DNA of 64,000 nt from Rhizobium sp. ZPR4 (GTDB lineage: Bacteria > Pseudomonadota > Alphaproteobacteria > Rhizobiales > Rhizobiaceae), in the NCBI RefSeq assembly GCF_040215725.1, contig NZ_CP157967.1, positions 372,001 through 436,000 of the forward strand, read 5' to 3'. Each line of letters begins with the position of its first letter. Within the stretch, counting starts at the first letter, position 1. Position numbers and translations under genes: made by a program. The notes beneath the pieces are model-generated. The model was not told where the DNA came from. It did not search any database and saw only the letters and a program-made list of their open reading frames with translations. This document shows, piece by piece, positions 1 through 9,647 of this stretch.

Positions 1-1
1 T

Positions 2-982
2 CTCGACGGCGTGCTGGAAGCCATTGGCCTCGGCGGTGATGACAAGGCCGCCCAGCGACTGAATGTGCTGCGTGCCATCGACAAGCTCGACAAGTTCGGC
101 CCCGAAGGCGTGGCGCTGCTGCTTGGTCCCGGCCGCAAGGATGAATCCGGCGACTTCACCAAGGGCGCCGGCCTAAACAGCGATCAGACCGAGAAGGTGC
201 TCTTCTTCGTCGGCATCAAGGACTATGCCGAAAGTGCGGCTCAGCTTGCCGAGCTCGTCGCCGGCACGTCCAATGGCGGCGAAGGTGTCGAAGAGCTGAA
301 TTTCATCGGCAGCCTCGTCACTAGCGCCGGCTATCAATCGGATCGTATCAAGATCGATCCGTCCGTCGTGCGCGGCCTCGAATATTATACCGGTCCGGTC
401 TACGAGGCCGAGCTTACCTTCGACGTCACCAACGAGAAGGGCGAAAAGGTCGTCTTCGGTTCGGTCGGCGGCGGCGGTCGTTATGATGGGCTCGTCTCGC
501 GCTTCATGGGTCAGCCGGTGCCGGCCACCGGCTTCTCCATCGGCGTCTCGCGTCTGATGACGGCGCTGAAGAATCTCGGCAAGCTTGGCATGGACGAGGT
601 GATCGAGCCAGTGCTCGTCACCGTCATGGATGGCGATGTTGAGGCCATGGGGCGTTACCAGCGCTTCACGCAGCAGCTTCGCGCTGCCGGCATCCGCGCC
701 GAAATGTTCCAGGGCAACTGGAAGAAGTTCGGCAACCAGCTGAAATATGCTGACCGCCGTGGCTGCCCGATCGCCATCATCCAGGGCGGCGATGAGCGTG
801 CCCAGGGTGTCGTCCAGCTCAAGGATCTGATCGAGGGCAAGCGCCTCTCCGGCGAGATCGAGGACAATGCCAGCTGGCGCGAAGCCCGCGTGGCGCAGGA
901 AACCGTGCCGGAAGCCGAGCTGATCGAGAAGGTCAAGGCGATGCTCGCGGCACAGGCGGAAGACCGGAAGAGGGTGGGCTGA
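2..982 (+). CDS. hisS: Histidine--tRNA ligase, C-terminal part (5' end outside window)
   Basis: Class II aminoacyl-tRNA synthetase that charges tRNA-His in the cytoplasm. The reading frame is open from the left edge, so the N-terminus and motif 1 are missing. The visible part carries the HisRS signature [16 protein letters not shown] (near base 370), the glycine-rich GGGGRYDGL (near 470) and GFSIGVSRL (motif 3 region, near 530). These are followed by an alpha/beta anticodon-binding domain ending near base 960. The stop codon overlaps the ATG of hisZ by one base (TGATG), so the two genes are probably translationally coupled. HisZ is a catalytically dead paralogue of this enzyme, so the paralogues sit side by side. 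Confidence 0.95.
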   Translation, partial: LDGVLEAIGLGGDDKAAQRLNVLRAIDKLDKFGPEGVALLLGPGRKDESGDFTKGAGLNSDQTEKVLFFVGIKDYAESAAQLAELVAGTSNGGEGVEELNFIGSLVTSAGYQSDRIKIDPSVVRGLEYYTGPVYEAELTFDVTNEKGEKVVFGSVGGGGRYDGLVSRFMGQPVPATGFSIGVSRLMTALKNLGKLGMDEVIEPVLVTVMDGDVEAMGRYQRFTQQLRAAGIRAEMFQGNWKKFGNQLKYADRRGCPIAIIQGGDERAQGVVQLKDLIEGKRLSGEIEDNASWREARVAQETVPEAELIEKVKAMLAAQAEDRKRVG

Positions 983-2100
983 TGCCCCTGATCAATCTTC
1001 CGGATTTTGCCGGCGATCTGCTGGATGAGTTTGCCGGTCGCCGGACGGAGAGGGTGGACACACCCATCATCCAGCCGGCCGAACCCTTTCTCGATATGGC
1101 CGGCGAGGATCTTCGCCGGCGCATCTTCATGACCGAAAGCGAGACCGGCGCCAGCCTTTGCCTGCGTCCGGAATTCACCATTCCGGTCTGCCTGCGCCAT
1201 ATCGAAACAGCCACCGGCACGCCGAAGCGCTATTCCTATCTCGGCGAGATCTTTCGTCAGCGCCGCGAAGGCGGCCATGAATTCTATCAGGCCGGTATCG
1301 AGGATCTGGGTGATCGTGATACGGCCAGTGCCGATGCTCGCGCCATCGGCGATGCCATCGGTATCCTGAACCGGCTCGTTCCAGGCAAGCCGCTCTCGGT
1401 GACGCTGGGTGATCAGGCCGTGTTCGAGGCCGTGGTGCAGGCGCTCGGGCTGCCGTCCGGCTGGCAGAAGCGGCTGATCCACGCCTTTGGCAACATGATG
1501 CAGCTCGAAACCCTGCTGGCGCATCTTGCAAGTCCGCAGCCCGTCACCGGGCTCGATGCGCATGTGCTGGATTTCCTCTCTCGCGGCGACGAGCAGGGGC
1601 TGGTCAGGCATATCGACGCCACCATGCAGGCAACCGGCTATTCCACCAATGCCAGCCGCTCGCCGCAGGAGATCGCCCGCCGCCTTCGCGAGAAGCTGGT
1701 GCTGTCGGAAACACGGCTCGACGATGCTGCCTTTCGCGTGCTGGAAGAGTTTCTGTCTCTGAGCGTGCCGCTGGCGGATGCTTCCGCGGCGCTGGCCGGT
1801 TTTGCCGATGCAGCAGGCTTGAAGCTTGGCGCGGCTCTGAAGAATTTCGAGGCGCGTGTCGCGGCATTGGCCGATGCCGGTGTCGATGTCTCGAAGATCG
1901 ACTATCGCGCTGCCTTCGGCCGTCCTCTCGACTACTATACCGGCCTTGTCTTTGAAGTGATGGTGGCAGGATCGAGCGCGGTGCTTGCCGGTGGCGGCCG
2001 CTTCGACCGGCTGATGACCCTGCTCGGCGCCAAGGATCATATCCCGGCCGTCGGCTTCGCGCTCTGGCTCGACCGCATCGAAACCGCGAGGGCAGCCTGA
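982..2100 (+). CDS. hisZ: ATP phosphoribosyltransferase regulatory subunit
   Basis: A 372-residue HisRS-like protein without aminoacylation activity. In organisms with a short HisG it forms the hetero-octameric ATP phosphoribosyltransferase, which catalyses the first step of histidine synthesis, and confers histidine feedback control. The HisRS-like core is visible in [15 protein letters not shown] (about residues 84-98), [15 protein letters not shown] (about 313-327) and the following [10 protein letters not shown]. The C-terminal anticodon-binding domain of true HisRS is absent, which fits HisZ. It begins inside the hisS stop codon, and its own TGA overlaps the hisG ATG (TGATG), giving a tightly coupled hisS-hisZ-hisG unit. 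Confidence 0.93.
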   Translation: MPLINLPDFAGDLLDEFAGRRTERVDTPIIQPAEPFLDMAGEDLRRRIFMTESETGASLCLRPEFTIPVCLRHIETATGTPKRYSYLGEIFRQRREGGHEFYQAGIEDLGDRDTASADARAIGDAIGILNRLVPGKPLSVTLGDQAVFEAVVQALGLPSGWQKRLIHAFGNMMQLETLLAHLASPQPVTGLDAHVLDFLSRGDEQGLVRHIDATMQATGYSTNASRSPQEIARRLREKLVLSETRLDDAAFRVLEEFLSLSVPLADASAALAGFADAAGLKLGAALKNFEARVAALADAGVDVSKIDYRAAFGRPLDYYTGLVFEVMVAGSSAVLAGGGRFDRLMTLLGAKDHIPAVGFALWLDRIETARAA

Positions 2101-2795
2101 TGACCATCACGATAGCGCTTCCCTCCAAGGGCCGCATGAAGGACGATTGCTCGGCCGTTTTCGAGCGCGCCGGCATGCCGATCGTCGCCGTCGGTAACGA
2201 TCGCTCCTATCGCGGCCGTGTCGAAGGTTGGGATGGCGTCGAGATCGCCTTCCTGTCTGCCTCGGAAATCTCGCGAGAGATCGGCAATGGCAGCGTCGAT
2301 TTCGGCATTACCGGCGAAGACCTCGTGCGCGAAGGCATGGCAGAGGCCGATCGCCGCGTCGAGTTCTGCGCAAGACTTGGCTTCGGCCACGCCGATGTGG
2401 TCGTTGCCGTGCCGGAGATCTGGCTCGATGTCGATACCATGGCTGACCTTGGCGATGTCGCCGCCGATTTCCGTGCGCGTCATGGCCACAGGCTGACGGT
2501 CGCGACGAAATATTGGCGGCTGACGCAGCAGTTCTTCTCCAGCCAGCACGGCATCCAGCTCTACCGCATCGTCGAAAGTCTCGGTGCTACGGAAGGCGCG
2601 CCTGCTGCCGGCTCTGCCGACATCATCGTCGACATCACCTCCACCGGTTCGACTCTTAGAGCAAACCATCTGAAGGTTCTGTCGGACGGGATCATCCTGC
2701 GTTCGGAGGCTTGTCTGGTGCGCGCCCGCAAGCCGAGCCATGAAGGCGACCCGATGGTTGAGCGCATCATATCGGCAGTGCGCAGCGCACTCTGA
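2100..2795 (+). CDS. hisG: ATP phosphoribosyltransferase catalytic subunit, short form
   Basis: Condenses ATP with PRPP to phosphoribosyl-ATP, committing carbon to histidine. At 231 residues it is the short HisG type that lacks the C-terminal histidine-binding ACT-like domain and depends on HisZ, which is encoded immediately upstream. It starts with [13 protein letters not shown], contains FGITGEDLV near residue 68 and carries the PRPP-binding segment [15 protein letters not shown] near residues 178-192. The start is fixed by the one-base overlap with the hisZ stop. A strong hairpin terminator follows. Confidence 0.95.
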   Translation: MTITIALPSKGRMKDDCSAVFERAGMPIVAVGNDRSYRGRVEGWDGVEIAFLSASEISREIGNGSVDFGITGEDLVREGMAEADRRVEFCARLGFGHADVVVAVPEIWLDVDTMADLGDVAADFRARHGHRLTVATKYWRLTQQFFSSQHGIQLYRIVESLGATEGAPAAGSADIIVDITSTGSTLRANHLKVLSDGIILRSEACLVRARKPSHEGDPMVERIISAVRSAL

Positions 2796-2815
2796 TTTCT
2801 CGACGATTTGACGTA

Positions 2816-2847
2816 AAAAGGCCCGCCGGAATTCCGGCGGGCCTTTT
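2816..2847. terminator. Bidirectional intrinsic terminator between hisG and doxX
   Basis: A perfect inverted repeat with arms GGCCCGCCGGAA and TTCCGGCGGGCC is flanked by AAAA on the left and TTTT on the right. It can therefore terminate hisG on the + strand and the convergent doxX gene on the - strand. Confidence 0.9.
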
Positions 2848-2868
2848 GTCTCGGGAGATATGTAACGC

Positions 2869-3312
2869 TTAGGCGGCTGCGTAGGCACCACGGCGTGCGT
2901 CGACCGAGTAGACGCCTGCGCCGTTGGTGGCGAGCATGATGTAGGCGCCGGCCAGCGTGACGTTCTTCAGGAAGTTCACGAAGTTCAGGCCGTTGATCCA
3001 GCCGTTGGCGGCAGCCGGGAAGTCCGGAACATTGACGGTCGGCAGATGAAACACGATGCCGGTGAAGACGCAGAAGGCGGCGAGCAGCCAGCCGACGATG
3101 CGGACCTGGAAGCCGATCAGCACGCAGACGCCGGTGACGAATTCAAACGTGCCGGCAAGATAGGTGAGCAGCGTTGCAGCCGGCATGCCGGCGCCGGCGA
3201 TCATGCCAGCTGTGCCAGCTGGATCGGTCAGCTTGCCGAAGCCGGCAAAGATGAACATGAAGGCGAGCAGAATGCGCGCCACAAGAATGATGATGTTGTT
3301 GGTATTGGACAT
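2869..3312 (-). CDS. DoxX family membrane protein
   Basis: A 147-residue integral membrane protein with four hydrophobic segments, starting MSNTNNIIILVARILLAFMF. The pattern GFGKLTDPAGTAGMIAGAGMPAATLLTYLAG is typical of the DoxX/SURF4-like family (YphA/YqjF relatives). Family members are linked to thiol or oxidative stress, but the biochemical role of most is undefined. It is divergent from a glutathione S-transferase gene about 210 bp away, and a perfect palindrome lies between them. That arrangement is consistent with shared redox or xenobiotic control, which is inference. Confidence 0.85.
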   Translation of the reverse strand: MSNTNNIIILVARILLAFMFIFAGFGKLTDPAGTAGMIAGAGMPAATLLTYLAGTFEFVTGVCVLIGFQVRIVGWLLAAFCVFTGIVFHLPTVNVPDFPAAANGWINGLNFVNFLKNVTLAGAYIMLATNGAGVYSVDARRGAYAAA

Positions 3313-3423
3313 GACGATCTCCAGTCAATTCGGTTCGGGCCGGGTGGCGAGAATTTCTGGAGTGAGATATTCGCGATTTTTAATCGGTTGAAAAGATAAA
3401 CAACTGCGCACAATTAGTTCACA

Positions 3424-3439
3424 ATCATTGAACAATGAT
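3424..3439. promoter_or_regulatory. Perfect palindrome between divergent doxX and GST genes
   Basis: ATCATTG-AA-CAATGAT is a perfect 16-bp inverted repeat. It lies 112 bp upstream of the doxX start and 88 bp upstream of the GST start. The same stretch can be read as a direct repeat (TTCACAAT then TTGAACAAT). It looks like an operator for a dimeric regulator; no regulator gene is adjacent. Confidence 0.45.
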
Positions 3440-3526
3440 CCGCCTAGATCGCTCTTCCCATACCAGTCATATCGGCTATGGTGGCGCCAAATCAGTTGTC
3501 AAATCATGGTTTTCAGGAGCTAGCCC

Positions 3527-4234
3527 ATGGCCGATCTGTCGTCCTTCCCGATCACGAAGCGCTGGCCTGCCAGCAATCCGGACATCATCCAGCTCTATTC
3601 CCTGCCTACGCCGAATGGCGTCAAAGTCTCGATCGCGCTGGAGGAGCTCGGTCTGGCCTATGAGCCGCATCTCATCTCCTTCGGCACGAATGACCAGAAA
3701 TCCCCGGAATTCCTGTCGCTGAATCCGAACGGCCGCATTCCTGCGATCATCGATCCCAATGGTCCCGACGGCAAGCCGATCGGTCTGTTCGAATCCGGCG
3801 CTATCCTGGTCTATCTGGCGGAGAAGACCGGCAAGCTCATGCCGAGTGATGCGGCCAGGCGCTACGAGACGCTGGAGTGGGTCTTCTTCCAGATGGCCGG
3901 CGTCGGCCCGATGTTCGGTCAGTTCGGCCACTTCTTCAAATTCGCCGCTGAGAAGGTGGCCAATAACTCCTATCCGGTCGAGCGCTATCGCGACGAGGCC
4001 AAGCGTCTCCTCGGTGTGCTGGAAGAGCGCCTGAAAGACCGTGAGTGGATCATGGGCGACGAATACACCATTGCCGACATCACCACGTTCCCCTGGGTTC
4101 GCGGCGTCGACGTCTTCTATGGCGGCCGCGAAGTTCTGGAATTCGAAAGCTTCCCCTCGGTCATGGCCTGGCTGGACCGCGCCCTTGCGCGCCCGGCAAG
4201 CCAGCGTGGCCTGAGTATTCCCAAGCGGGATTGA
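3527..4234 (+). CDS. Glutathione S-transferase family protein (Nu-class/YghU-like)
   Basis: A 235-residue cytoplasmic protein. The N-terminal thioredoxin-like domain begins LYSLPTPNGVKVSIALEELG near residue 22. The NPNGRIPAI segment with its cis-proline follows, then LFESGAILVYLAEKTGKLMP, the glutathione gamma-glutamyl site. An all-alpha domain fills the rest. The TPNGVKV signature and the approximately 20-residue N-terminal extension resemble the YfcG/YghU (Nu) class, which has disulfide-bond reductase activity. AGGAGCTAGCCC precedes the ATG as a ribosome site. The substrate cannot be told from the sequence. Confidence 0.9.
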   Translation: MADLSSFPITKRWPASNPDIIQLYSLPTPNGVKVSIALEELGLAYEPHLISFGTNDQKSPEFLSLNPNGRIPAIIDPNGPDGKPIGLFESGAILVYLAEKTGKLMPSDAARRYETLEWVFFQMAGVGPMFGQFGHFFKFAAEKVANNSYPVERYRDEAKRLLGVLEERLKDREWIMGDEYTIADITTFPWVRGVDVFYGGREVLEFESFPSVMAWLDRALARPASQRGLSIPKRD

Positions 4235-4290
4235 TTAGGTTGAACCCGGTGCTGGCCAGGCGGACTCGCCTGACCATAGCCGACAGCCGT

Positions 4291-4836
4291 TTACTGCCGG
4301 GTGGCGAGTTGGCTGCCCGGTTCCAGCTTGAAGCGTGGAAACAGGAAGACGCCGACCATGCTGCCGGCATGTTGCTTGTCGGCAGCAACGGATTCGCCGA
4401 CGCAGAAGACCGGCTGGCGATGACTGCCGGTGCCGAGGGTCGTGGTGGAATAACAGAAGGAGGAGTTGGCCGTTGCCGCCTGCTCGAAGAGATCGAGGAT
4501 ACGCGCTCGATCGTGCGGATCATAGCAATGCATGAGGCTTAGCAGGCCGCATTCCGAAGAGCTCAGCCCGTGCAGCATCGTGCTCCACTGCCCAAGTTTG
4601 ATGATTCCGCTTGAAAGATCGCCCGTCCATCCCTCGGAAACACAGAACTGCGCCAGAAGATCGGGGTCATGGCCTTCGAACTCCAGCGAGCCGGGAGCAA
4701 ATGGTGCGGAAAAATTGGCCTTGGCAATCTTGAACAAGATGATCCCCACATGAGCGCATGGTCCCCCCGCGCGCTTCACTTCAATTCCATATCTCTCCGG
4801 ATGGAAGGTCTCCCCGCATTTTGCGTCGCTGCTCAT
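4291..4836 (-). CDS. Small orphan protein with a PAS-like fold
   Basis: A 181-residue protein with no recognised catalytic domain. Residues about 80-170 read like a PAS/PAC unit. IKLGQWSTMLHGLSSSECG matches the usual start with a 'Gl' turn, CYDPHDRARILDLFEQA matches the typical HPDDR helix, and a stretch of beta strands ends VGVFLFPRFKLEP. There is no kinase, GGDEF or HTH partner in the chain, so it would be a stand-alone sensor or adaptor domain. It is transcribed alone. The roughly 300 bp upstream hold two perfect palindromes that may be operators. The PAS assignment is by pattern only; an ordinary rhizobial hypothetical protein is the alternative. Confidence 0.6.
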   Translation of the reverse strand: MSSDAKCGETFHPERYGIEVKRAGGPCAHVGIILFKIAKANFSAPFAPGSLEFEGHDPDLLAQFCVSEGWTGDLSSGIIKLGQWSTMLHGLSSSECGLLSLMHCYDPHDRARILDLFEQAATANSSFCYSTTTLGTGSHRQPVFCVGESVAADKQHAGSMVGVFLFPRFKLEPGSQLATRQ

Positions 4837-5071
4837 GGCGGAGACTGCCTCCGCTGATCCGCTGTCGACAATGCTCTTCGGGATGGCGCTCCAGTCTATG
4901 AAGTCATTTCAAGTAATAAATCCGGACAGCGCCAGCGCCCAAGGTCATGAACATACCAAGCCGCAGGTTAAGCCTGTCCAAAAGAAGTAAAAATTGCGTG
5001 TATTGCAGCTAACTCTCCAAAATCACTGCGCTGCGAGTTATAGGGGCTTTTTCGAAAACAGCAATGGGCAA

Positions 5072-5088
5072 GTTGCAAAATTTGCAAC
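5072..5088. promoter_or_regulatory. Perfect palindrome upstream of the PAS-like gene
   Basis: GTTGCAAA-A-TTTGCAAC: 8-bp arms around a single central base. It lies about 235 bp upstream of the minus-strand start at 4836 and beyond the groEL terminator, so it belongs to the promoter region of the PAS-like orphan rather than to groEL. Operator function is inferred. Confidence 0.35.
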
Positions 5089-5105
5089 ACGATAGAACCT
5101 TGCCG

Positions 5106-5125
5106 GAATTGTATTTGTACAATTC
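5106..5125. repeat. Perfect inverted repeat downstream of groEL
   Basis: GAATTGTA-TTTG-TACAATTC: 8-bp perfect arms with a 4-base loop, 11 bp beyond the groEL terminator. It could be a second RNA hairpin on groEL read-through transcripts or an operator for the gene starting at 4836. Confidence 0.35.
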
Positions 5126-5135
5126 AGGCGCAATT

Positions 5136-5162
5136 AAAAAGGGCGACCCGAGGGCCGCCCTT
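5136..5162 (-). terminator. Intrinsic terminator of groESL
   Basis: Read on the minus strand, GGGCGGCC-CTCG-GGTCGCCC is followed by TTTTT. This is a GC-rich 8-bp stem with one wobble pair, a tetraloop and a U-tract, 50 bp past the groEL stop. Confidence 0.85.
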
Positions 5163-5211
5163 CATCAATTCCGGAGGTCGGATTAAACAATCGCGACAGG
5201 CCGTTGGCCTA

Positions 5212-6894
<1,683 letters not shown>

Positions 6895-6925
6895 TCAGCT
6901 TTATCGGAAAAGGGAACCGGCTAAA

Positions 6926-7222
6926 TTAGCCGATGATGCCCATGATGTCGGCTTCCTTCATGATGAGAAGGTCTTCGCCATTGAGCTTGACTTCGGTGCC
7001 CGACCACTTGCCGAACAGAACGCGATCGCCAACCTTGACGTCGAGTGCTACGACCTTGCCGGACTCGTCACGAGCGCCGGAACCGACGGCGACGATTTCG
7101 CCTTCCTGCGGCTTTTCCTTGGCGGTATCGGGAATGATGATGCCACCCTTGGTCTTTTCTTCCGACTCGACGCGACGAACGACGACGCGGTCATGAAGGG
7201 GGCGGAAATTGGTGCTTGCCAT
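6926..7222 (-). CDS. groES: Co-chaperonin GroES (10 kDa)
   Basis: Heptameric lid of the GroEL chamber. It has 98 residues, begins [18 protein letters not shown] and contains the mobile GroEL-binding loop [19 protein letters not shown] (about residues 18-36). It ends [13 protein letters not shown]. It is the first gene of the groESL operon; the CIRCE operator lies in the leader about 60 bp upstream of the start. Confidence 0.98.
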   Translation of the reverse strand: MASTNFRPLHDRVVVRRVESEEKTKGGIIIPDTAKEKPQEGEIVAVGSGARDESGKVVALDVKVGDRVLFGKWSGTEVKLNGEDLLIMKEADIMGIIG

Positions 7223-7281
7223 TGTCTAATCCCTCGATCAAATGACATTCACGGATCAGCGGGGGATCCGTATGGACTTTG

Positions 7282-7308
7282 TTAGCACTCATCCTCTGCG
7301 AGTGCTAG
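7282..7308 (-). promoter_or_regulatory. CIRCE operator (HrcA-binding site) of groESL
   Basis: TTAGCACTC-N9-GAGTGCTAG: the canonical 9-9-9 CIRCE inverted repeat with one mismatch in the last base. It lies just downstream of the predicted -10 element, so bound HrcA repressor would block transcription and also occupy the mRNA leader. HrcA control of CIRCE is established; hrcA is not in the window. Confidence 0.95.
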
Positions 7309-7315
7309 CGACGGT

Positions 7316-7344
7316 GATTTAGGGATGGCTTCCAGACGAGTCAA
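7316..7344 (-). promoter_or_regulatory. Predicted groESL promoter
   Basis: On the minus strand TTGACT (7344-7339) is separated by 17 bp from TAAATC (7321-7316), which places transcription start near 7309 at the edge of the CIRCE element. The preceding C gives CTTGACT, so heat-shock sigma-32 recognition is also possible. Confidence 0.6.
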
Positions 7345-7647
7345 GAACAGCACTGTGAATTTTTTGCGGCGGGCATCGGCTTGTTTGGGGGATGATTAAC
7401 GCCCATGGCGTCGCAGCGTGGCATGTCGTTGCAAAGACTCCTTCATTTTGATCTCGTGAGGAGGGGCACGATTACGCCGTTTCTGGGTCATCACCTCTCT
7501 ACCTCGCCAGGTTCATTTTGCCGCTTGCAGACCTTGCCTATTCCGGCTTCCGGGGCCTTGTGCGCCGCAAAAACCTTGCGCGCCGCTCTTGTAATTTGCC
7601 GGCCGGTTTGCGATGTCAGCCCGTGATTTATTTGATGTGAGGACGGC
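7345..7647. other. Gene-free stretch between groESL promoter and the HAD gene
   Basis: The gap between groESL and the next gene is about 425 bases. The left part holds the groESL promoter and CIRCE. The remaining roughly 300 bases show no convincing ORF, hairpin terminator or RNA gene. TGAGGACGGC just before 7648 serves as the ribosome site of the next gene. Confidence 0.5.
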
Positions 7648-8496
7648 ATGGGCAAACGGATCGAGAGCTTTCGCGACATCGGCGGACTTTATGATGTTGC
7701 GCTCTGCGATGTCTGGGGCGTGCTCCATAACGGCGTCACCGCCTATAAGGAAGCCTCCGTCGCGCTCGAAGCCGCCCGAGGCGAAGGTCTTGCGGTCGTC
7801 CTCATCACCAATTCTCCGCGCGTCGCTCCGAAGGTCGTCGAGCAGCTGAGAGCAATCGGTGTTCCCGATAGCGTCTATGATCGCATCATCACCTCGGGCG
7901 ATGTCACCCGCAAGCTGATCGCGGAGGGACCGAAGAAGGTGTTCCTGCTCGGTCCGGAGCGTGACACCGGCATCCTCGAAGGCCTTGACGTTCAGCGTGT
8001 CGACGCCGGCGAGGCTGAAAGCATCGTCTGCACCGGCTTCTTCGACGACGAGACCGAAACGCCTGACGACTACACCGATATGCTGACGGCCTGGTCCGCT
8101 CGCAATGTGCCGCTCATCTGTGCCAACCCCGATCTCGTCGTCGAGCGCGGCCATCGCATGATCCCCTGCGCCGGCGCCATGGCTGCCTATTACGAGCGTC
8201 TCGGTGGCCGGACGCGCATCGCCGGCAAGCCGCACCAGCCGATCTATGACGCGGCGATTGCCGCCGCCCGCGAGGTCAAGAGCGAGTTTCCGCTGTCGCG
8301 CGTGGTGGCGATCGGCGACGGCATGCCGACCGACGTGCGCGGCGCACTCGATTACGGTCTCGATCTTCTTTATATCAGCCATGGCATCCACGCCCGCGAA
8401 TATGTCGTCGAGGGACACACGGATGAGGCCGCTCTCGGCGCCTTCCTGGCGCGCGAGCAAGCCTCGCCGAAGTGGTGGATGTCGCGCCTTGTCTGA
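7648..8496 (+). CDS. HAD-superfamily hydrolase, subfamily IIA (TIGR01459-type)
   Basis: A 282-residue phosphatase-like protein. The HAD motif I is LCDVWGVLHNGV near residue 20, where the usual second aspartate is replaced by Gly-Val as in this NagD-like subfamily. Motif II is ITNSPR near residue 53, and IGDGMPTDVRGA near residue 224 is motif IV. The cap lies between motifs II and III, as in class IIA. The family is common in alphaproteobacteria and has no assigned substrate. It lies 15 bp upstream of ribF, so the two are likely co-transcribed; a role in flavin or nucleotide phosphate hydrolysis is only a guess from context. Confidence 0.85.
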   Translation: MGKRIESFRDIGGLYDVALCDVWGVLHNGVTAYKEASVALEAARGEGLAVVLITNSPRVAPKVVEQLRAIGVPDSVYDRIITSGDVTRKLIAEGPKKVFLLGPERDTGILEGLDVQRVDAGEAESIVCTGFFDDETETPDDYTDMLTAWSARNVPLICANPDLVVERGHRMIPCAGAMAAYYERLGGRTRIAGKPHQPIYDAAIAAAREVKSEFPLSRVVAIGDGMPTDVRGALDYGLDLLYISHGIHAREYVVEGHTDEAALGAFLAREQASPKWWMSRLV

Positions 8497-8511
8497 GGAG
8501 AGTGGCAGTCG

Positions 8512-9495
8512 ATGACCGTTTTCCATCGCAACGAGACCCGCGAGCCGCTTCCCGACGCCTTGAAGGGCGGCGTGGTCGCCATCGGCAATTTCGACGGCGT
8601 GCATCGCGGCCATCAGTCTGTGCTGACGCGCGCGTTGGAGATCGCCAGGGAGCGCGGCGTGCCGGCTCTGGTGCTGACCTTCGAGCCGCATCCGCGCACC
8701 GTCTTCAAGCCCGATCAGCCGGTTTTTCGTCTGACGCCGGCGCCGCTTCGAGCCCGTCTTTTGGAAGCGCTCGGCTTCAACGCCGTCATCGAATATCCTT
8801 TCGATCGCGCCTTCTCGCAGCGTTCAGCGGATGAATTCGTCCATTCGATCCTGATCGACTGGCTGCATGCCTCGGAGGTCGTCACCGGTTTTGATTTCCA
8901 TTTCGGTCATGATCGCCAGGGCGGTCCAGCCTTCCTGATGAATGCCGGCAGCCATAACGGCTTCGGTGTGACGCTGATCGATGCCTTCCGCGACGAAAAC
9001 ACCGAGGTCATCTCGTCGAGCCGCATTCGCACGCTGCTGGCCGAGGGAGATGTCGCTCAGGCCGCCGGACTGCTTGGTTATCGCTATACCGTTCAGGCGC
9101 CTGTCATTGGCGGTGAGAAGCTCGGTCGCACGCTTGGCTTCCCGACGGCAAACATGCAGCTCCCGGCCGAGATATCGCTGAGAGCGGGCATTTATGCAGT
9201 TCGTTTCCGAACGGCCGATGGCATCATCCGCGATGGCGTTGCCAGTTACGGCCGGCGTCCGACGGTGACCGATAATGGTGCGCCGCTGCTCGAGACTTTC
9301 GTCTTCGATTTCAGCGGCGATCTATACGGTCAGGTCTGTTCGGTGTCCTTCTTCGGCTATCTCCGCCCCGAACTGAAGTTCGACGGTCTCGACCCGCTGG
9401 TCGCACAGATCCGTAAGGATGAAGACGAGGCGCGCGCCCTGCTTGCCGGCGTCCAGCCGTTCAGCGACCTGGATCGCATCATCGCCTTCAATTGA
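8512..9495 (+). CDS. ribF: Bifunctional riboflavin kinase / FMN adenylyltransferase
   Basis: Makes FMN and then FAD from riboflavin. At 327 residues it has the usual two-domain layout. The N-terminal adenylyltransferase has VAIGNFDGVHRGHQSVL near residue 23 and SSSRIRTLL near residue 163. The C-terminal riboflavin kinase begins GEKLGRTLGFPTANM near residue 200 and contains GVASYGRRPTV. It follows the HAD hydrolase gene closely. About 150 bp without a clear terminator separate it from the sensor kinase gene. Confidence 0.95.
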   Translation: MTVFHRNETREPLPDALKGGVVAIGNFDGVHRGHQSVLTRALEIARERGVPALVLTFEPHPRTVFKPDQPVFRLTPAPLRARLLEALGFNAVIEYPFDRAFSQRSADEFVHSILIDWLHASEVVTGFDFHFGHDRQGGPAFLMNAGSHNGFGVTLIDAFRDENTEVISSSRIRTLLAEGDVAQAAGLLGYRYTVQAPVIGGEKLGRTLGFPTANMQLPAEISLRAGIYAVRFRTADGIIRDGVASYGRRPTVTDNGAPLLETFVFDFSGDLYGQVCSVSFFGYLRPELKFDGLDPLVAQIRKDEDEARALLAGVQPFSDLDRIIAFN

Positions 9496-9647
9496 TATTT
9501 CCCAAGTGGCTGCTGTTCGAACACGGCGCCTTGCCGTTTCGAGGGAAGCTCTCCGATTGCGGGTGTACATCGGCACCGCCGACAAGCTGTTGAATTCGTG
9601 TCCGACAAGAGCCATTGTTCCGCGCCGGTTCTTGGGAGGAGCAATCG

